From the NCBI RefSeq assembly GCF_902167145.1, contig NC_050104.1, positions 99,707,849 to 99,771,848 on the forward strand: 64,000 nucleotides of DNA. The letters are read 5' to 3'. This DNA comes from Zea mays (lineage: Eukaryota > Streptophyta > Magnoliopsida > Poales > Poaceae). The notes beneath the pieces were generated by a model that made no database searches, was not told the DNA's origin, and worked only from the letters and a program-made list of their open reading frames with translations. Shown in pieces: positions 33,904-44,596 of this stretch (its first letter is position 1; each line of letters starts with the position of its first letter). Position numbers and translations under genes: made by a program.

Positions 33904-34906
33904 ATGGCCCATATTAGATGCACTGCACGTAATTCAGTGATCCCCTTTTTGCCCACTCGCCTAGCGGAGCGTCCTCTGCGCCGCACGGTGACAAGTCAGT
34001 CTAGCCATCTGGAGAGACCGCATCGTGGCCTGCATGAGGAGCAGGAGCGCCAACGTCAGGAGCTAGAGCAGCAAGACTCTTCCCCCTCGTCTCAGCAGGA
34101 GGTGGACTCTGAGAGGTAGCCTTCCCCTCACCTCAGCCAGAGATGCCCCCTGCACCATTATAGGGCATCCTAGCTACTGGAGGAGACCATGACGGAGACG
34201 ACGAAGACGACGCCGGTGGCAGTTCGAGCCACAACTTGGAGCTCAAGGAGGAGCAGGAGTCAGAGGGATGGATCGCTAGACCCATCACTCATGACGCCAC
34301 TCACGGGTGTCACTTCCACGACGCTCTCGACACCTTGCTGCGTCGGGCCTTCGACCGACACACTTGGTCTATTGAGTACCGTTGTGTAGTCTACCAAGAT
34401 CATCGCGGGTTATAATCGGACCAGTGGGAGGCTACTTGCTTGGTGCGTCGTCTGGACGATGATCTCTGGGGTGCAGAGGCCTTCTCAGAGCATTGTTCTA
34501 TCACTGAGAGGGATATTGCCGAGGCAGCCATGCAAGATGCTACACGACGTGCACTTTCGCAGTACTGCTCGTTGTTCAGCGAGGTAGCTGACGGCCTTGA
34601 CCAAAAGTACTACCCTCGTCGATCGACCGACGGTGCTTGAGGTGTGATTGTCTTGCCCATTGGTGAGGGCAATCCCAGGCTAAACAACATGGTCAACCTG
34701 GTCGCCGTGCTTAACACCGAGCTGGACCACGCCCTTGACGAGTTGGGCAAGGTTCGGGTGGAGGTTGCAGAATTGCGTGCTAGCGCGCAACGCGCCACTA
34801 TCAGGATGGTGGTTCCCCCGGTCCTGTCGGGATTCAACATCCTTACCACTCGCCGCCTCGTGGTCACTTTGATTACGACACCCCTGACTGCAGGATCCAG
34901 ATAGAC
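33904..34906 (+). pseudogene. Extra ORF upstream of gag in element D
   Basis: A decayed reading frame starts ATG at 33904, directly after a good 3' splice site (gatgtcttttgtag). Parts read RPLRRTVTSQSSHLERPHRG, then an acidic stretch and WIARPITHDATHG in another frame, then LVRRLDDDLWGAEAFSEHCS, then AEAAMQDATRRALSQYCSLF, then VNLVAVLNTELDHALDELGK (coiled-coil-like). It has stops (34117-34119 and near 34412) and frameshifts. I recognise the style from maize Tekay-like elements but cannot name a domain. It is separate from gag, which starts at 35281. Confidence 0.55.
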
Positions 34907-35280
34907 TTGGAGCCATAGATCGACATAGTCGGACTCTGTAATAATGCTTAATTCAGTGTCTTAGTCTTAGTCACTCTTTGTTAGAGTTAGTTTGATTATC
35001 ATATGTTTTGATGCTTCTCATGATGAACTCGTAATGAAGTTGGATCTTTGTAATGATTGTCACTAAGGTGTGGGCATCCCCTGCAACTTGGTGTAGTTAT
35101 TAATCAAGTTAGTTATTTAGTTGGGCAATCCCTTTATTTCCACTTTCCTCTTTATCTGAGAAGCTGTGTTTGAGATTTAGTGAAGATGATCAATTGTTCA
35201 GTGCTATGAAGATTTCCATATATCTTTTCTTATGCTGAAAGGCTGCAGAGTCAGTTCTGATATGTTTGTGCTTTCTATAG

Positions 35281-36480
35281 ATGTATGAGAACAGACGTAG
35301 AGGTGGAAGGCGTGCTCAGCAGGAGCAGCGGGCACCTCAGGAGGAGGCAACTTAGCAACAGTTGCCACCACCATCCCTGATGACTATTGAGCAGATGTTC
35401 CTCATGCAAACCCAAGCAGTCCAAGCAATTGGTCAGACTAGCAGCAATGCAGTAGGTGCAACAGCAGCAACCCCCACCTCAACCTTAGGTGCAAGTTCAT
35501 ATGCCACAGGTGCCCAAAGACAAGCGGACAGAATTCATGAGGGGCCATCCCCCTGTCTTTGCCCATTCTACTGATCTCATGGACGCCGACGATTGGTTGT
35601 GTACCGTGGAGCGTGAGTTGCACACTGCTCAGTGCAACGATCGGGAGAAGGTTCTGTATGGTCCCCGTCTGCTAAGGGGAGCAACACAGTCTTGGTGGGA
35701 GTCTTATCTCGCCACTCATGCTGACCCTGAAGCCATAACCTAGGAGGAATTCAAGGATAATTTCCATCATTACCACGTGCCTGAAGGACTGATTATAGTA
35801 AGGAAGGAGGAATTTCTAGCTTTGAAGCAAGGCCCGCTGTCTGTCAGTGAGTACAGGGACAAGTTTCTTTAGTTGTCACGTTATGCACCAGAAGATGTCA
35901 ATACAGATGCTAAGAGGCAGTACTGCTTTCTAAGTGGTTTGGTTGATCCCCTTCACTACCAGCTGATGAACCACACTTTACCTACCTTCCAGCATTTTAT
36001 CGATAGAGCAATAATGACTAAAAGGAAGCGCCATGAGATGGAGGACAAGAAACACAAGATTGGTGGATCTCAGGCTGGGAGTAGCAGTCGTCCCCGCTAC
36101 TCAGGAAACCCACCTTAGCAGTTCAAGCAAGGTCACCCTCAAGGTCACCAGCACTAGCGTCAGCACCAGCAGCAATACCGAAGGCAGTTCCCTTAGCAAC
36201 AGCAGCAGTATCGTCAGAACAACCAGCAGGGAGGAAATCAGTACCAGCGTCAGAACAACTAGGAACCTCGCTTTCATGCCCCAGCAACCAACCAGAACAA
36301 CCCAGCAGCTCTAGTGCAAGGAGGAGGACGCGCATGTTTCCGCTATGGGGAACAAGGTCACTGCCAGAACATTGCCCAAAGAAGGCAACTCAGCAGTCGC
36401 CAACTTTCAACACCTCAGCAAGACAAGGAGCACCACAACAAGCACCAGGAGGCCGTGGTCAGGCCTACAACCATGGAAAG
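35281..36480 (+). pseudogene. gag: Gag of element D (many TAG stops)
   Basis: It starts ATG-TAT-GAG-AAC at 35281, again just after a splice-acceptor-like gtgctttctatag. The retrotransposon gag core spans about 35489-36060: PVFAHSTDLMDADDWLCTVE, LLRGATQSWWESYLATHA, FLALKQGPLSVSEYRDKFL and SRYAPEDVNTDAKRQYCFLS. A Gln-rich region follows, then a damaged zinc knuckle at about 36330 (CFRYGEQGHC, with the second Cys now Tyr). TAG stops at 35353, 35741, 35870 and 36116, each where CAG or TGG would fit, break it up. Confidence 0.85.
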
Positions 36481-37450
36481 GTGAACCACTTGGAAGCCGA
36501 AGCAATTCAAGATGCTCAGGACGTGGCAGTAGGTATGTTTCCAGTCGAATCCCATCCAGCAAAAGTATTATTTAATATTGGTGCCACACATTCTTTTGTT
36601 TCTACATCATGGGTAGAAGCACATAACATCCCCATAGAACCAATGCTTCCACCTTTAAGAGTTAATTCAGTTGAGGGAAAAGTTCAGTCCAATAAGATGT
36701 GTCCGAACCTAAGGATTGAAATAAGGGGATCTACTTCCCCGCTAACCTAGTGGTAATGGGTACTCAAGGGTTAGATGTCCTCCTAGGGATGAATTGGCTG
36801 TACCGAAACCAAGCCACTGTCAGTTGTGACAAGACGACAGTCAAGTTAGTGTCCCCATCCGGAAAGGATGTAGTAACTGAGTTGTACATGCCTAAACTAG
36901 AAGAAGGAGCCTGTCACTATTTGTCGGTAGATGGCAAGGAGGCCAACCTGATTGAGGATATTAGAATTGTGTCAGAGTTCCCCGACGTGTTCCCTAAGGA
37001 GTTACTAGGCTTGCCACACGAGCGTAAAATTGAGTTTGCCATAGAGCTTATCCCAAGCACCACCCCTATTTCCAAGAGAGCCTATCGTGTGTCCGGACCA
37101 GAATTGGTGGAACTCAAGAAGCAGATTGACGAATTGTTAGAGAAAGACTACATCAGACCAAGTACCTCGTCTTGGGCTGCCCTAGTGTCATTTGTGGAGA
37201 AGAAGGATGGTACAAAGAGTATGTGCATTGATTACAGATCCTTGAATGAAGTCACTGTCAAGAACAAGTACCCCCTACCCAGAATTGAAGATCTATTCGA
37301 TCAGTTGAGAGGAGCCAGTGTGTTCTCGAAGATAGATATGAGGTCAGGTTACCTTCAACTAGGATCCAACCCTCTGATATACCGAAGACAGAGTTCATCA
37401 CCAAGTATGGACTATATGAGTTCACTGTCATGTCATTTGGTTTGACGAAT
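36481..37450 (+). pseudogene. pol: Protease and N-terminal RT of element D
   Basis: The protease loop reads VLFNIGATHSF, with the catalytic Asp changed to Asn, so it is dead. After a frameshift near 36728 the frame continues [20 protein letters not shown] (end of protease). RT then has [60 protein letters not shown] and [11 protein letters not shown] with the first catalytic Asp. Another frameshift follows, and in the shifted frame [10 protein letters not shown] is readable up to 37450. There the CACTA element interrupts the gene, and RT resumes at 43523. Confidence 0.88.
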
Positions 37451-37755
37451 CACTACAGGAAACGCCTAAATTTTCATGGCCAAAAACCCACGAAAATAAG
37501 CGTAAACCGACAAAAATAGCCGCCGAAAATATGTTCGACGAAAATAGGCAACTATTTCCGTCGGTACCGACGAAAACGACCTATTTTCGTCGGCTTCCCC
37601 AAGGCCGACGAAAATAGGTGGTCGGCTGGGTATTTGCGTCGGCCTCGGTGGCCGACGAAAATAGGAGCTTTATTTTCGTCGGCCCCGGTGGCCCACGAAA
37701 ATAGCTGGCGACCTGCATGTATTTTCGTCGGCCTCCGAACAGGCCAACGAAAATT
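37451..37755. repeat. CACTA left TIR and subterminal repeats
   Basis: The TIR CACTACAGGAAAC is followed by at least seven copies of C(C/T)GACGAAAATA or its complement TATTTTCGTCGG, in both directions. In En/Spm such repeats bind TNPA. Confidence 0.85.
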
Positions 37756-37999
37756 CATGATACCCCCAAAACAGATTTTTCTGCACCTTTTAACTCACAG
37801 CAAAATACACATATAACAATCACATATACAGATTTCACAAACCACATTCACAAGCAATACCATAATTGTTTCAAACATATTCCATACATAGTCCATAGTC
37901 CATACATAGTTTCAATAGCATAATCACATCAATAATAAAGTCTATACATAGTCCATACATAGTCCATAAACAAACTCACTACTCACTCCTGCGGGCTGT

Positions 38000-40640
38000 G
38001 GGAGTTTTGGCCACTCCCTCCTCCGCCTCCAGGAAGGTGGCCACTCCCTCCAGAACCATGGACGAGGAAGTCTTGGATGTTGACAGCACCCTCCGATCCC
38101 TGAGCATGTGACACTGAACCCTGCAATTCATCAATCATTCAAATAAGGTTGTGTTTTGCTATCCCTATACCTATACATTGCTATGTTTGGTCACTATTTG
38201 CATAAAACTAAACATGAAACGTCACCTGTGATCCATTGTGATGAGGAGGCTGTGCATGCATCCACGGGTAGTGTTGTGCTGGCCACCCCTGAGGTGGTGG
38301 CACCCACCCCGTCGGTGGCGGTGCCATCCACGCTTGAAATGGCTGAGAGCCCGCCGGTGGCTGGGAGACCAGTGGCACCCATCCCGGGACTGGCTGCGAT
38401 CCTTGGGGTGGTGGAGCCGTCCAAGTGCCTGGAGGTGCCTGCGTCCACCCAACACCGGTCCATAGTGGCTGCGACGCTGGAGCTTGTCCTGGCCACTGTC
38501 CCCATCCTTGTGCCTGCGAGCCATTTTTGATAATAAAAAAGAGTTGCTATGGAATTGAAGTGTTCAGATAGTGTTACCTGGGGAGGGCGAAAAGCGGGCA
38601 AGTTCATATCAGGGCCGAGTCGAGTAGTGATTTCCTGCAAATGGATGAAACATTAGAATCGCAACATTATACTTTGAATTCAATGACACGTGATGAGATA
38701 GATGAATTACCTGAAAATAAGAAGCCATATACTACGTCAGCTGTCCGACCTGCTCCTGCGCTGCTCGAGCCTGCTCCTGTGCTACTCGAGCCTGCTCCTG
38801 TGCTGCCCGAGTCTCCTCCTCCAGCTGAGCCTCTCGAGCAGACCTGGAGGAGCGAGAACTCCCTGCCGAAGACGATGCCTTCCCTTGACCTATTGTCCTG
38901 TTATACTCCACAACGCCGGTGCCAAAGGCAAACCTGCATGATACACCTAGTTGAGCCATTAAGTGGACACATTCTTGTTAATGAAATTGTCGAATCAAAC
39001 ACAAACACCTCACCTGCCATGCTTTCTACCCCCACCACTGTGGTACAACGCCAAGGCATCTATGTCCGAATGCATCCAGTCGAAGTCAGGCCCATGGCGT
39101 TGAGTCATTTCCTCCCCATATGCATTCTGCAAAGAAAGTTAGAGTTGGAGTTAGACACAAAACATGCAATTTAATTCGTAAATACAAACTTGTTTACCAT
39201 TTTCTCCCTTGCCGCCTCGCTGCATAGCACATCAGGGTTCGCCGGATCAGGGCCACGGTGACCACGGACGTAAACCTCCATAAAACTTGGAGCAACTCCA
39301 CTTTCAGCTTCCTGCATGAAAAAGAAGAGTTAAACCATAGAATTTTCATAGATGTAACATACAAGTTTGATTTATATACTTACCATGCAGCGTGCGGTAC
39401 CAAGGTGTCCATTGGCGCCGTACTTGTGCCCCGGTCCTTCAGTGCCACGGTTGGCACAGTGCTTCTGGGACTCTGCAATCCACTCAGGCGACGCCCATCT
39501 CTTAGCCAACCACCTCCAGGCTTCCATGTCCTTCGGAAGCCAATCCACAACGCTCTCCAGGTACTGCTCCTCTGTGAGGTAGATCTCATTGGCCCCTAAT
39601 GATTTGCTCATGTTCTGCCCCTTTATCTTCTTGTAGTAGTAGTTGATGGCCGCGATGCGAGCATTGTACATGGCATCCTTGATGACCTTATCAGCGCACT
39701 TCTGAAAGTGCCTCTTCACACGTGCCCACTGAGCCTGATCCTCCTCGATCTCATTCAGCAATTGGAACCTCTCCTACATATCAACGGACAAGTTAAGTTA
39801 AAGTAAGATTAGGAGAAGCAATAATTCAGTGAATTGCTTATATACGAAAGTAAACTCACCCAGAACTCGTCCCACACAGCCACCTAACAAGTCATTCGTC
39901 TTTGTTCCGAAGTTCCCCCTCCGCTACTGCTTTCCCCTGTCTCCCCTGGCTGGACATAGTCCTTCAGACCCCAGTCGGCCCACTGCATAGCCGCGAACCT
40001 CTCACCATTGAGCTCCACCATGCCAGGGTAGTAGAAGCGACAGAGACTACCCAACACCGCGTTCACCTTGGGACGTCTGCCTGTACCGTCCCAAGTCAAG
40101 TATTCCCATGACCTACAAACATTAATAAAACAAGTAAACCAGTGCAATCACGTTCACATTAAAAAATTAACACAACAGAAATAAGCCCCACCATTCTCCA
40201 TGCGGCCGGATGAGCCTCCTCTCGGCAGGTCTCGGACCAAGCGCATTGCTCTTCTTATACCTAAGTATACATGTAAATTCAATATGATGAAATGATTAAA
40301 AACTAATATGATTAAAAACTAATATCAATTAAACTAATATGCATAATAATACCTGAAGGACGTAGAACCATCTGACGTGTCGCCCGCGCCGCCTGCCCCC
40401 ATAGGGTCAACCTCCTCATCCTGCACATGAGCCTCCTGCTCACCCTCCTCACCCTGCACATGAGCATCCTGCTGAGGAGCCTCCTGCTCACCCTCCTCAC
40501 CCTGCACTTCGTCTAGACAGTCGAGAAGTTGTTGCTGCCTCTGTCAGCTCTGTGAGGTGCTCTGAAAAAGCCCACTGCCCGAGTTGTCCTCGCTGGCCGC
40601 GCTGCCCCCACTCCTCCTCGATCTCCTATGCTTGAACATG
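38000..40640 (-). pseudogene. TNPA-like gene of the CACTA element (PF03004 type), multi-exon
   Basis: The gene is read from right to left. An acidic Glu/Gln-rich start contains a near-exact tandem duplication (about 40429-40508, E-G-E-Q-E-A repeats). Further exons read SWEYLTWDGTGRRPKVNAVL, YYPGMVELNGERFAAMQWAD, then WARVKRHFQKCADKVIKDAM, AAINYYYKKIKGQNMSKSLG and VVDWLPKDMEAWRWLAKRWA. Later ones are YVRGHRGPDPANPD, GPDFDWMHSDIDALALYHSG, FAFGTGVVEYNRTI and an Ala/Glu/Gln coiled coil (AREAQLEEETRAAQEQARVA). This order fits the plant En/Spm transposase family (Transposase_24). TAG at about 39886 (for CAG) and TGA near 40545 suggest a broken copy. Exon edges are approximate. Confidence 0.65.
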
Positions 40641-40756
40641 TTCAAGTGTAGATAAATTAATGTCAAACCACAGTATATGAAACAAATAATATGAAAATTA
40701 ATAATGTGAAAATTGCAATACATAGCTTAATTGATTAACTAAAAGAAACATACTAA

Positions 40757-42964
40757 TCAAAAGTCATCTGCATCCGATGATGCTTCTTCGGCTCGTTGTT
40801 TATTTATACGCTCTTGATTTCGTTGGATCCTTACTGATCTTCTAACGACGACAGTTCGTTTGCGCTTTGAGCTAGGTTCTTCAATTAAGTCGCTTGAATT
40901 GCTACAGAGATTTTCAAGGCCTTCTCCATTGGTCACATGGAATCGGTGAGCTATGTCTTGATTCGATGCCGCTTCTAGTTGAAAAACAGCATCATCGTTG
41001 TCCCTACTCGTACTCAAGTAGTCAGCACTCTCTGGAGCAACGACTTGTGGGTTGACTTTGATTGCAACCCACCAAGCCCTAAGGCTTGGGTGAGGATATG
41101 GCAGGTAGTACACCTGTTTTGCCTGATTTGCAAGGACAACATCGCTCATACTGCTCGGAATCCTAGAGCTATCCTTCACCTCGACATTACCATACTTGTC
41201 GACACGAGTCCCACTATGAGCATCAAACCAGTCGCACTTGAAACACACGACTTTAAGTTCCTTGGGGCCATCGAAAATCAACTCTACAATGTTTTGAAGA
41301 ACACTGTAATAGTCCACTACTTTGTCATCGTCAACATATGAACTTGCCAACACACCACTATTGATGAAATATGGGTCCAGTTGTTGTCCTCCCCGTAGCC
41401 TTGGAACCTATCATTTTCTCCTTGGTTCAGACAAGCATGCCATGCCATTATCTGCGGTGCAGTTTGCCTCTTTGGTGGCCCATTTCTGATTTTGGCTCCA
41501 CTTCTGAATGCAGTAAGCGAACTCCTAAAATCATGCTTGAATGGAGTCCAATGTCGATGAGCATCAAAGAATGACACTTTCCCACCATGCTTCAATCTGA
41601 ATGCATCCGTATCATTCATACATATGGGACAACACAACCGACCATGAACACACCATCCAGACCAATCTCCATACGCCAGCAGATCATGCACTGACCAGAA
41701 ATAAGCAGCGCGCATGGTAAACTCCTTTTCAGTATGGCTGTCATAAGCCTTCACACCTCTCCACAATTGTTTCAGCTCTTCAATTAAAGGGCGAAAAAAA
41801 CATATTCAGCTTTGGCCCTGGATGCTCGGGGCCTGGGATGACTAGTGCAAGGAACATGAACTCTTCTTTATTGACCAACTCAGGAGGAAGATTATATGGC
41901 ACAATGAAGACAGACCAACACGAGTAAGGGCTTGCACTGCTATTGAAAGGTGTGAATCCGTCCGTCGATAGACCAAGCCATACACTCCTAGGGTCGTTTG
42001 CAAATTCGGGATCAAACTCGTCAAATGCCTTCCACGCATCACCGTTCGACGGATGGACCATTATGTCTGGATCAGTGACGAGACATACACCATTCTTTGG
42101 CCACGTCATATGTAGAGCTATTTCCTTGTTGAGGAACAACCTTGAAAGCCGAGGAATGATGGGCAACCGACGAAGTTGCTTAGCTGCGACCTTCGTAACT
42201 ACCAATTCACCCTCATCATTTGTTACCTCGACATATCTAGAAGCTTCGCAATGCTTACAACGGTCCAGCTTGTCATCCTCCTCAAAGAATAGCATGCAAC
42301 TATTGGGACACACGTCGATCTTCTCATATGTCATCCCAAGACCAGCCAACATCTTCTTTGCGAAGTACATATTCTTTGGCAACTTATGATTCTCTAGGAG
42401 AACCTCGCCCATCAGTTGGACGATGTCGTTGTAAGCACTGTTTGAAATGTTGTGCTTCGACTTTATCGCCATTAGTCTTGTGAGAGTCCCAAGAACTGAC
42501 ATCTGAGTGTGCTCGTGCAGTCTCTCTTCTCCCACGGCGAGTAGCCGGAAGAAATCCTGAGCATCGCGTGCAAGCTGCCCCGGCTCGTCAGCGTTCATTT
42601 CAACCTCCCTACCAAGATCATGCAACATGTCGTCCATCCTATCATGATCGTCATCAAGTTCCACCTCCGCGTCAACGTGTCTAATAGACTCTCCATGCCG
42701 GTACCATACAAGGTAGTTCGGCATAAACCCACTTTTGCAAAGGTGTTTCTCCATTTCTTCCTTCTTCTGAGGCCACTTGTTCTTGCAGCGATTGCAAGGA
42801 CACTTCACTAGACGACCAGTTGCATCTTTGAAAGCGTGCTCAAGAAAAGCCTTTGTTACAACCATCCATTCATTTGAATGTGCCCCATCCTTTCTCCACC
42901 CGTCATACATCACCCTCTGATCACCGTCTATTTCAAAGGCTAAACGAAAGACAAAGAACATCAA
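40757..42964 (-). pseudogene. TNP2/TNPD-type CACTA transposase, internally deleted
   Basis: Read from 42964. The transposase-associated zinc region is HAFKDATGRLVKCPCNRCKN, then HLCKSGFMPNYLVWYRHGES. The Transposase_21 part follows: LMGEVLLENHKLPKNMYFAK, CPNSCMLFFEEDDKLDRCKH, RSVWLGLSTDGFTPFNSSAS and EEFMFLALVIPGPEHPGPKL. A run of seven A (41794-41800 on +) shifts the frame, and it continues at 41766 with LWRGVKAYDSHTEKEFTMRA and YFWSVHDLLAYGDWSGWCVH. The rest of Transposase_21 and the DUF4218 region are missing. A DUF4216-like end follows from 41353 (YYSVLQNIVELIFDG, VVCFKCDWFDAH, VVLANQAKQVYYLPYPHPSL), stop at 40757. The protein would cut and join CACTA ends, but this copy is inactive. Confidence 0.85.
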
Positions 42965-43020
42965 CGATCGTCCGTGGCTTAGGTAAACTCCCTATTAGGT
43001 AAAGGCCCTAAACCCACCCA

Positions 43021-43283
43021 AGAGTGTAGGCCGATGCTTGTGATTTGTGACGTGTAGCCTACGATTGCCGTGAAATTTTGGCAGCATAACCCCGCTGCTC
43101 TCCAAGCACACGCCTGAACATGGTGTGTTGGAGAACAAGTGGGTTACACAACCGAAATTCCGCGTCAATCGTAAGGCACATGTCACAAATCACAAGCATC
43201 GGCCTACACTCTCAGGCTGTCCAAAATATGTGGACAATTCCGGAACGGCGAACCTCACAAGCCAATGTGACGTTCGCCGTTCC
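43021..43283. repeat. Two inverted repeats in the CACTA upstream region
   Basis: The first has perfect 31-bp arms (43021-43051 and 43182-43212), extended imperfectly to about 43080 and 43153. The second has perfect 11-bp arms GAACGGCGAAC (43243-43253) and GTTCGCCGTTC (43272-43282). Both lie upstream of the transposase start, where promoter or subterminal binding repeats are expected. Confidence 0.8.
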
Positions 43284-43522
43284 CGAACGGGTGATGCATA
43301 CGGTTCGCTACGGTTAACAATTAAAACTAAACTCTAAACATTAAAAAATAACTCGGAGACAAATATGAATTTGAATTAAAGAAATCAACAGTTAAACTAA
43401 TCACAATACGACAAGATGACTAATATAAATTAATGACCTCGGGGCCTCAGCGATTATACTTGCCTGATGGCGAAAATGCGGGCGGGGCGAGGCGGGCGAC
43501 GACGCAGCTGGGAGACCTTCGC

Positions 43523-44596
43523 GACAAGTTCATAGTGGTGTTAATTGATGATATCCTTATATATTCCTAGAATGAGCAAGATCATGAGGAGCAGTTGAGG
43601 AAAGTACTACAGAGGCTACAAGATTGTAAGCTTTATGCCAAGCTTACCAAGTGTGAGTTCTGGATCAGCGAAGTTCTATTCTTGGGTCATAATATAAACC
43701 GAGACGGATAAGCCGTAGATCCAAAGAAAGTAGCAGCGATTCTAGACTGGAAAGCACCAAAAGATGTCAGAGGCATCAAGAGTTTCATTGGAATGGCCGG
43801 TTACTATCGGCGTTTCATTGAGGGTTTCTCTAAGATTGCCAAGCCAATGACAGCCTTGGTAGCAAAGAAGGTTGAGTTCAAGTGGACCCTAGCGTGCCAA
43901 GAATCATTTGAGACGTTGAAGAAGAAATTGACAACAGCGCCGATATTGATTCTACCAGATGTTCACAAGCCATTCTCAATATATTGTGATGCTTCGTACA
44001 CCGGACTGGGATGCATGTTAATGCAGGAAGGGAGAGTAGTGGCATACTCATCCCGCAAGTTGAAGATTCATGAGAAAAATTACGCCACTCATGATCTAGA
44101 GCTAGCAGTGGTTCATGCACTGAAGACCTGGAGGCACTATTTGTATGGGCAGAAATGTGATATCTACACGGACCACAAGATTCTCAAGTACATATTCACC
44201 CAGTTAGAGCTAAACATGAGGCAGCGAAGATAGCTAGAGTTGATCAAAGATTATGAGCTGGAAATACATTATCATCTAGGCAAAGCAAACGTGGTTGCAG
44301 ATGCTTTGAGCAGAAAGAGTCAAGTCCATGTGTTGGCCGCTCACCCGATGCCGTACGAGCTAGCAAAGGAATTCGACAGGCTGAGTCTCGGATTTTTGAA
44401 CAACACTCAAGGATGGACAGTCGAGCTGGAACCCACTCTAGAGCAATATAACAGGAAGGGCCAGAAAGACGATGAGAAGATCAGTGAGATCCAGCAGCTG
44501 ATCATAGATGGGAAAGGCCTAGACTTCCATGAAGACGCAGAAGGAGTGGTGTGGTTTAAGGATAGGTTGTGCGTTCCCGACATCAAATCGATCTGA
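43523..44596 (+). pseudogene. pol: Element D: RT second half and RNase H
   Basis: Resumes at FIVVLIDDILIYS, where the catalytic pair is I-D-D. It continues with CKLYAKLTKCEFWISEVLFL, then [20 protein letters not shown] and [20 protein letters not shown]. RNase H follows with [16 protein letters not shown] (Asp), [20 protein letters not shown] (Glu) and [12 protein letters not shown] (Asp), ending GKANVVADALSRK. Stops are TAG at 43568, TAA near 43709, TAG at 44231 and TGA at 44594, all in one frame. The 17-18 residues expected before D-K-F were lost with the CACTA right end. Confidence 0.88.

Larger units (their letters stand above)
37451..43522 (-). mobile_element. CACTA (En/Spm) transposon inside D's RT, right end lost
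   Basis: The left end is CACTACAGGAAAC, followed by about 300 bp of inverted 'ccgacgaaaatagg' subterminal repeats. It carries two genes on the minus strand: a TNPD/TNP2-type transposase (42964-40757) and a TNPA-like PF03004 gene (about 40640-38000). Both are read toward the left end, so the missing right end is the transcriptional 5' end. At 43523 D's RT resumes at D-K-F without a terminal TIR or the expected 3-bp TSD (AAT at 37448-37450). About 54 bp of RT are also gone, so a deletion removed the right end. Confidence 0.88.
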
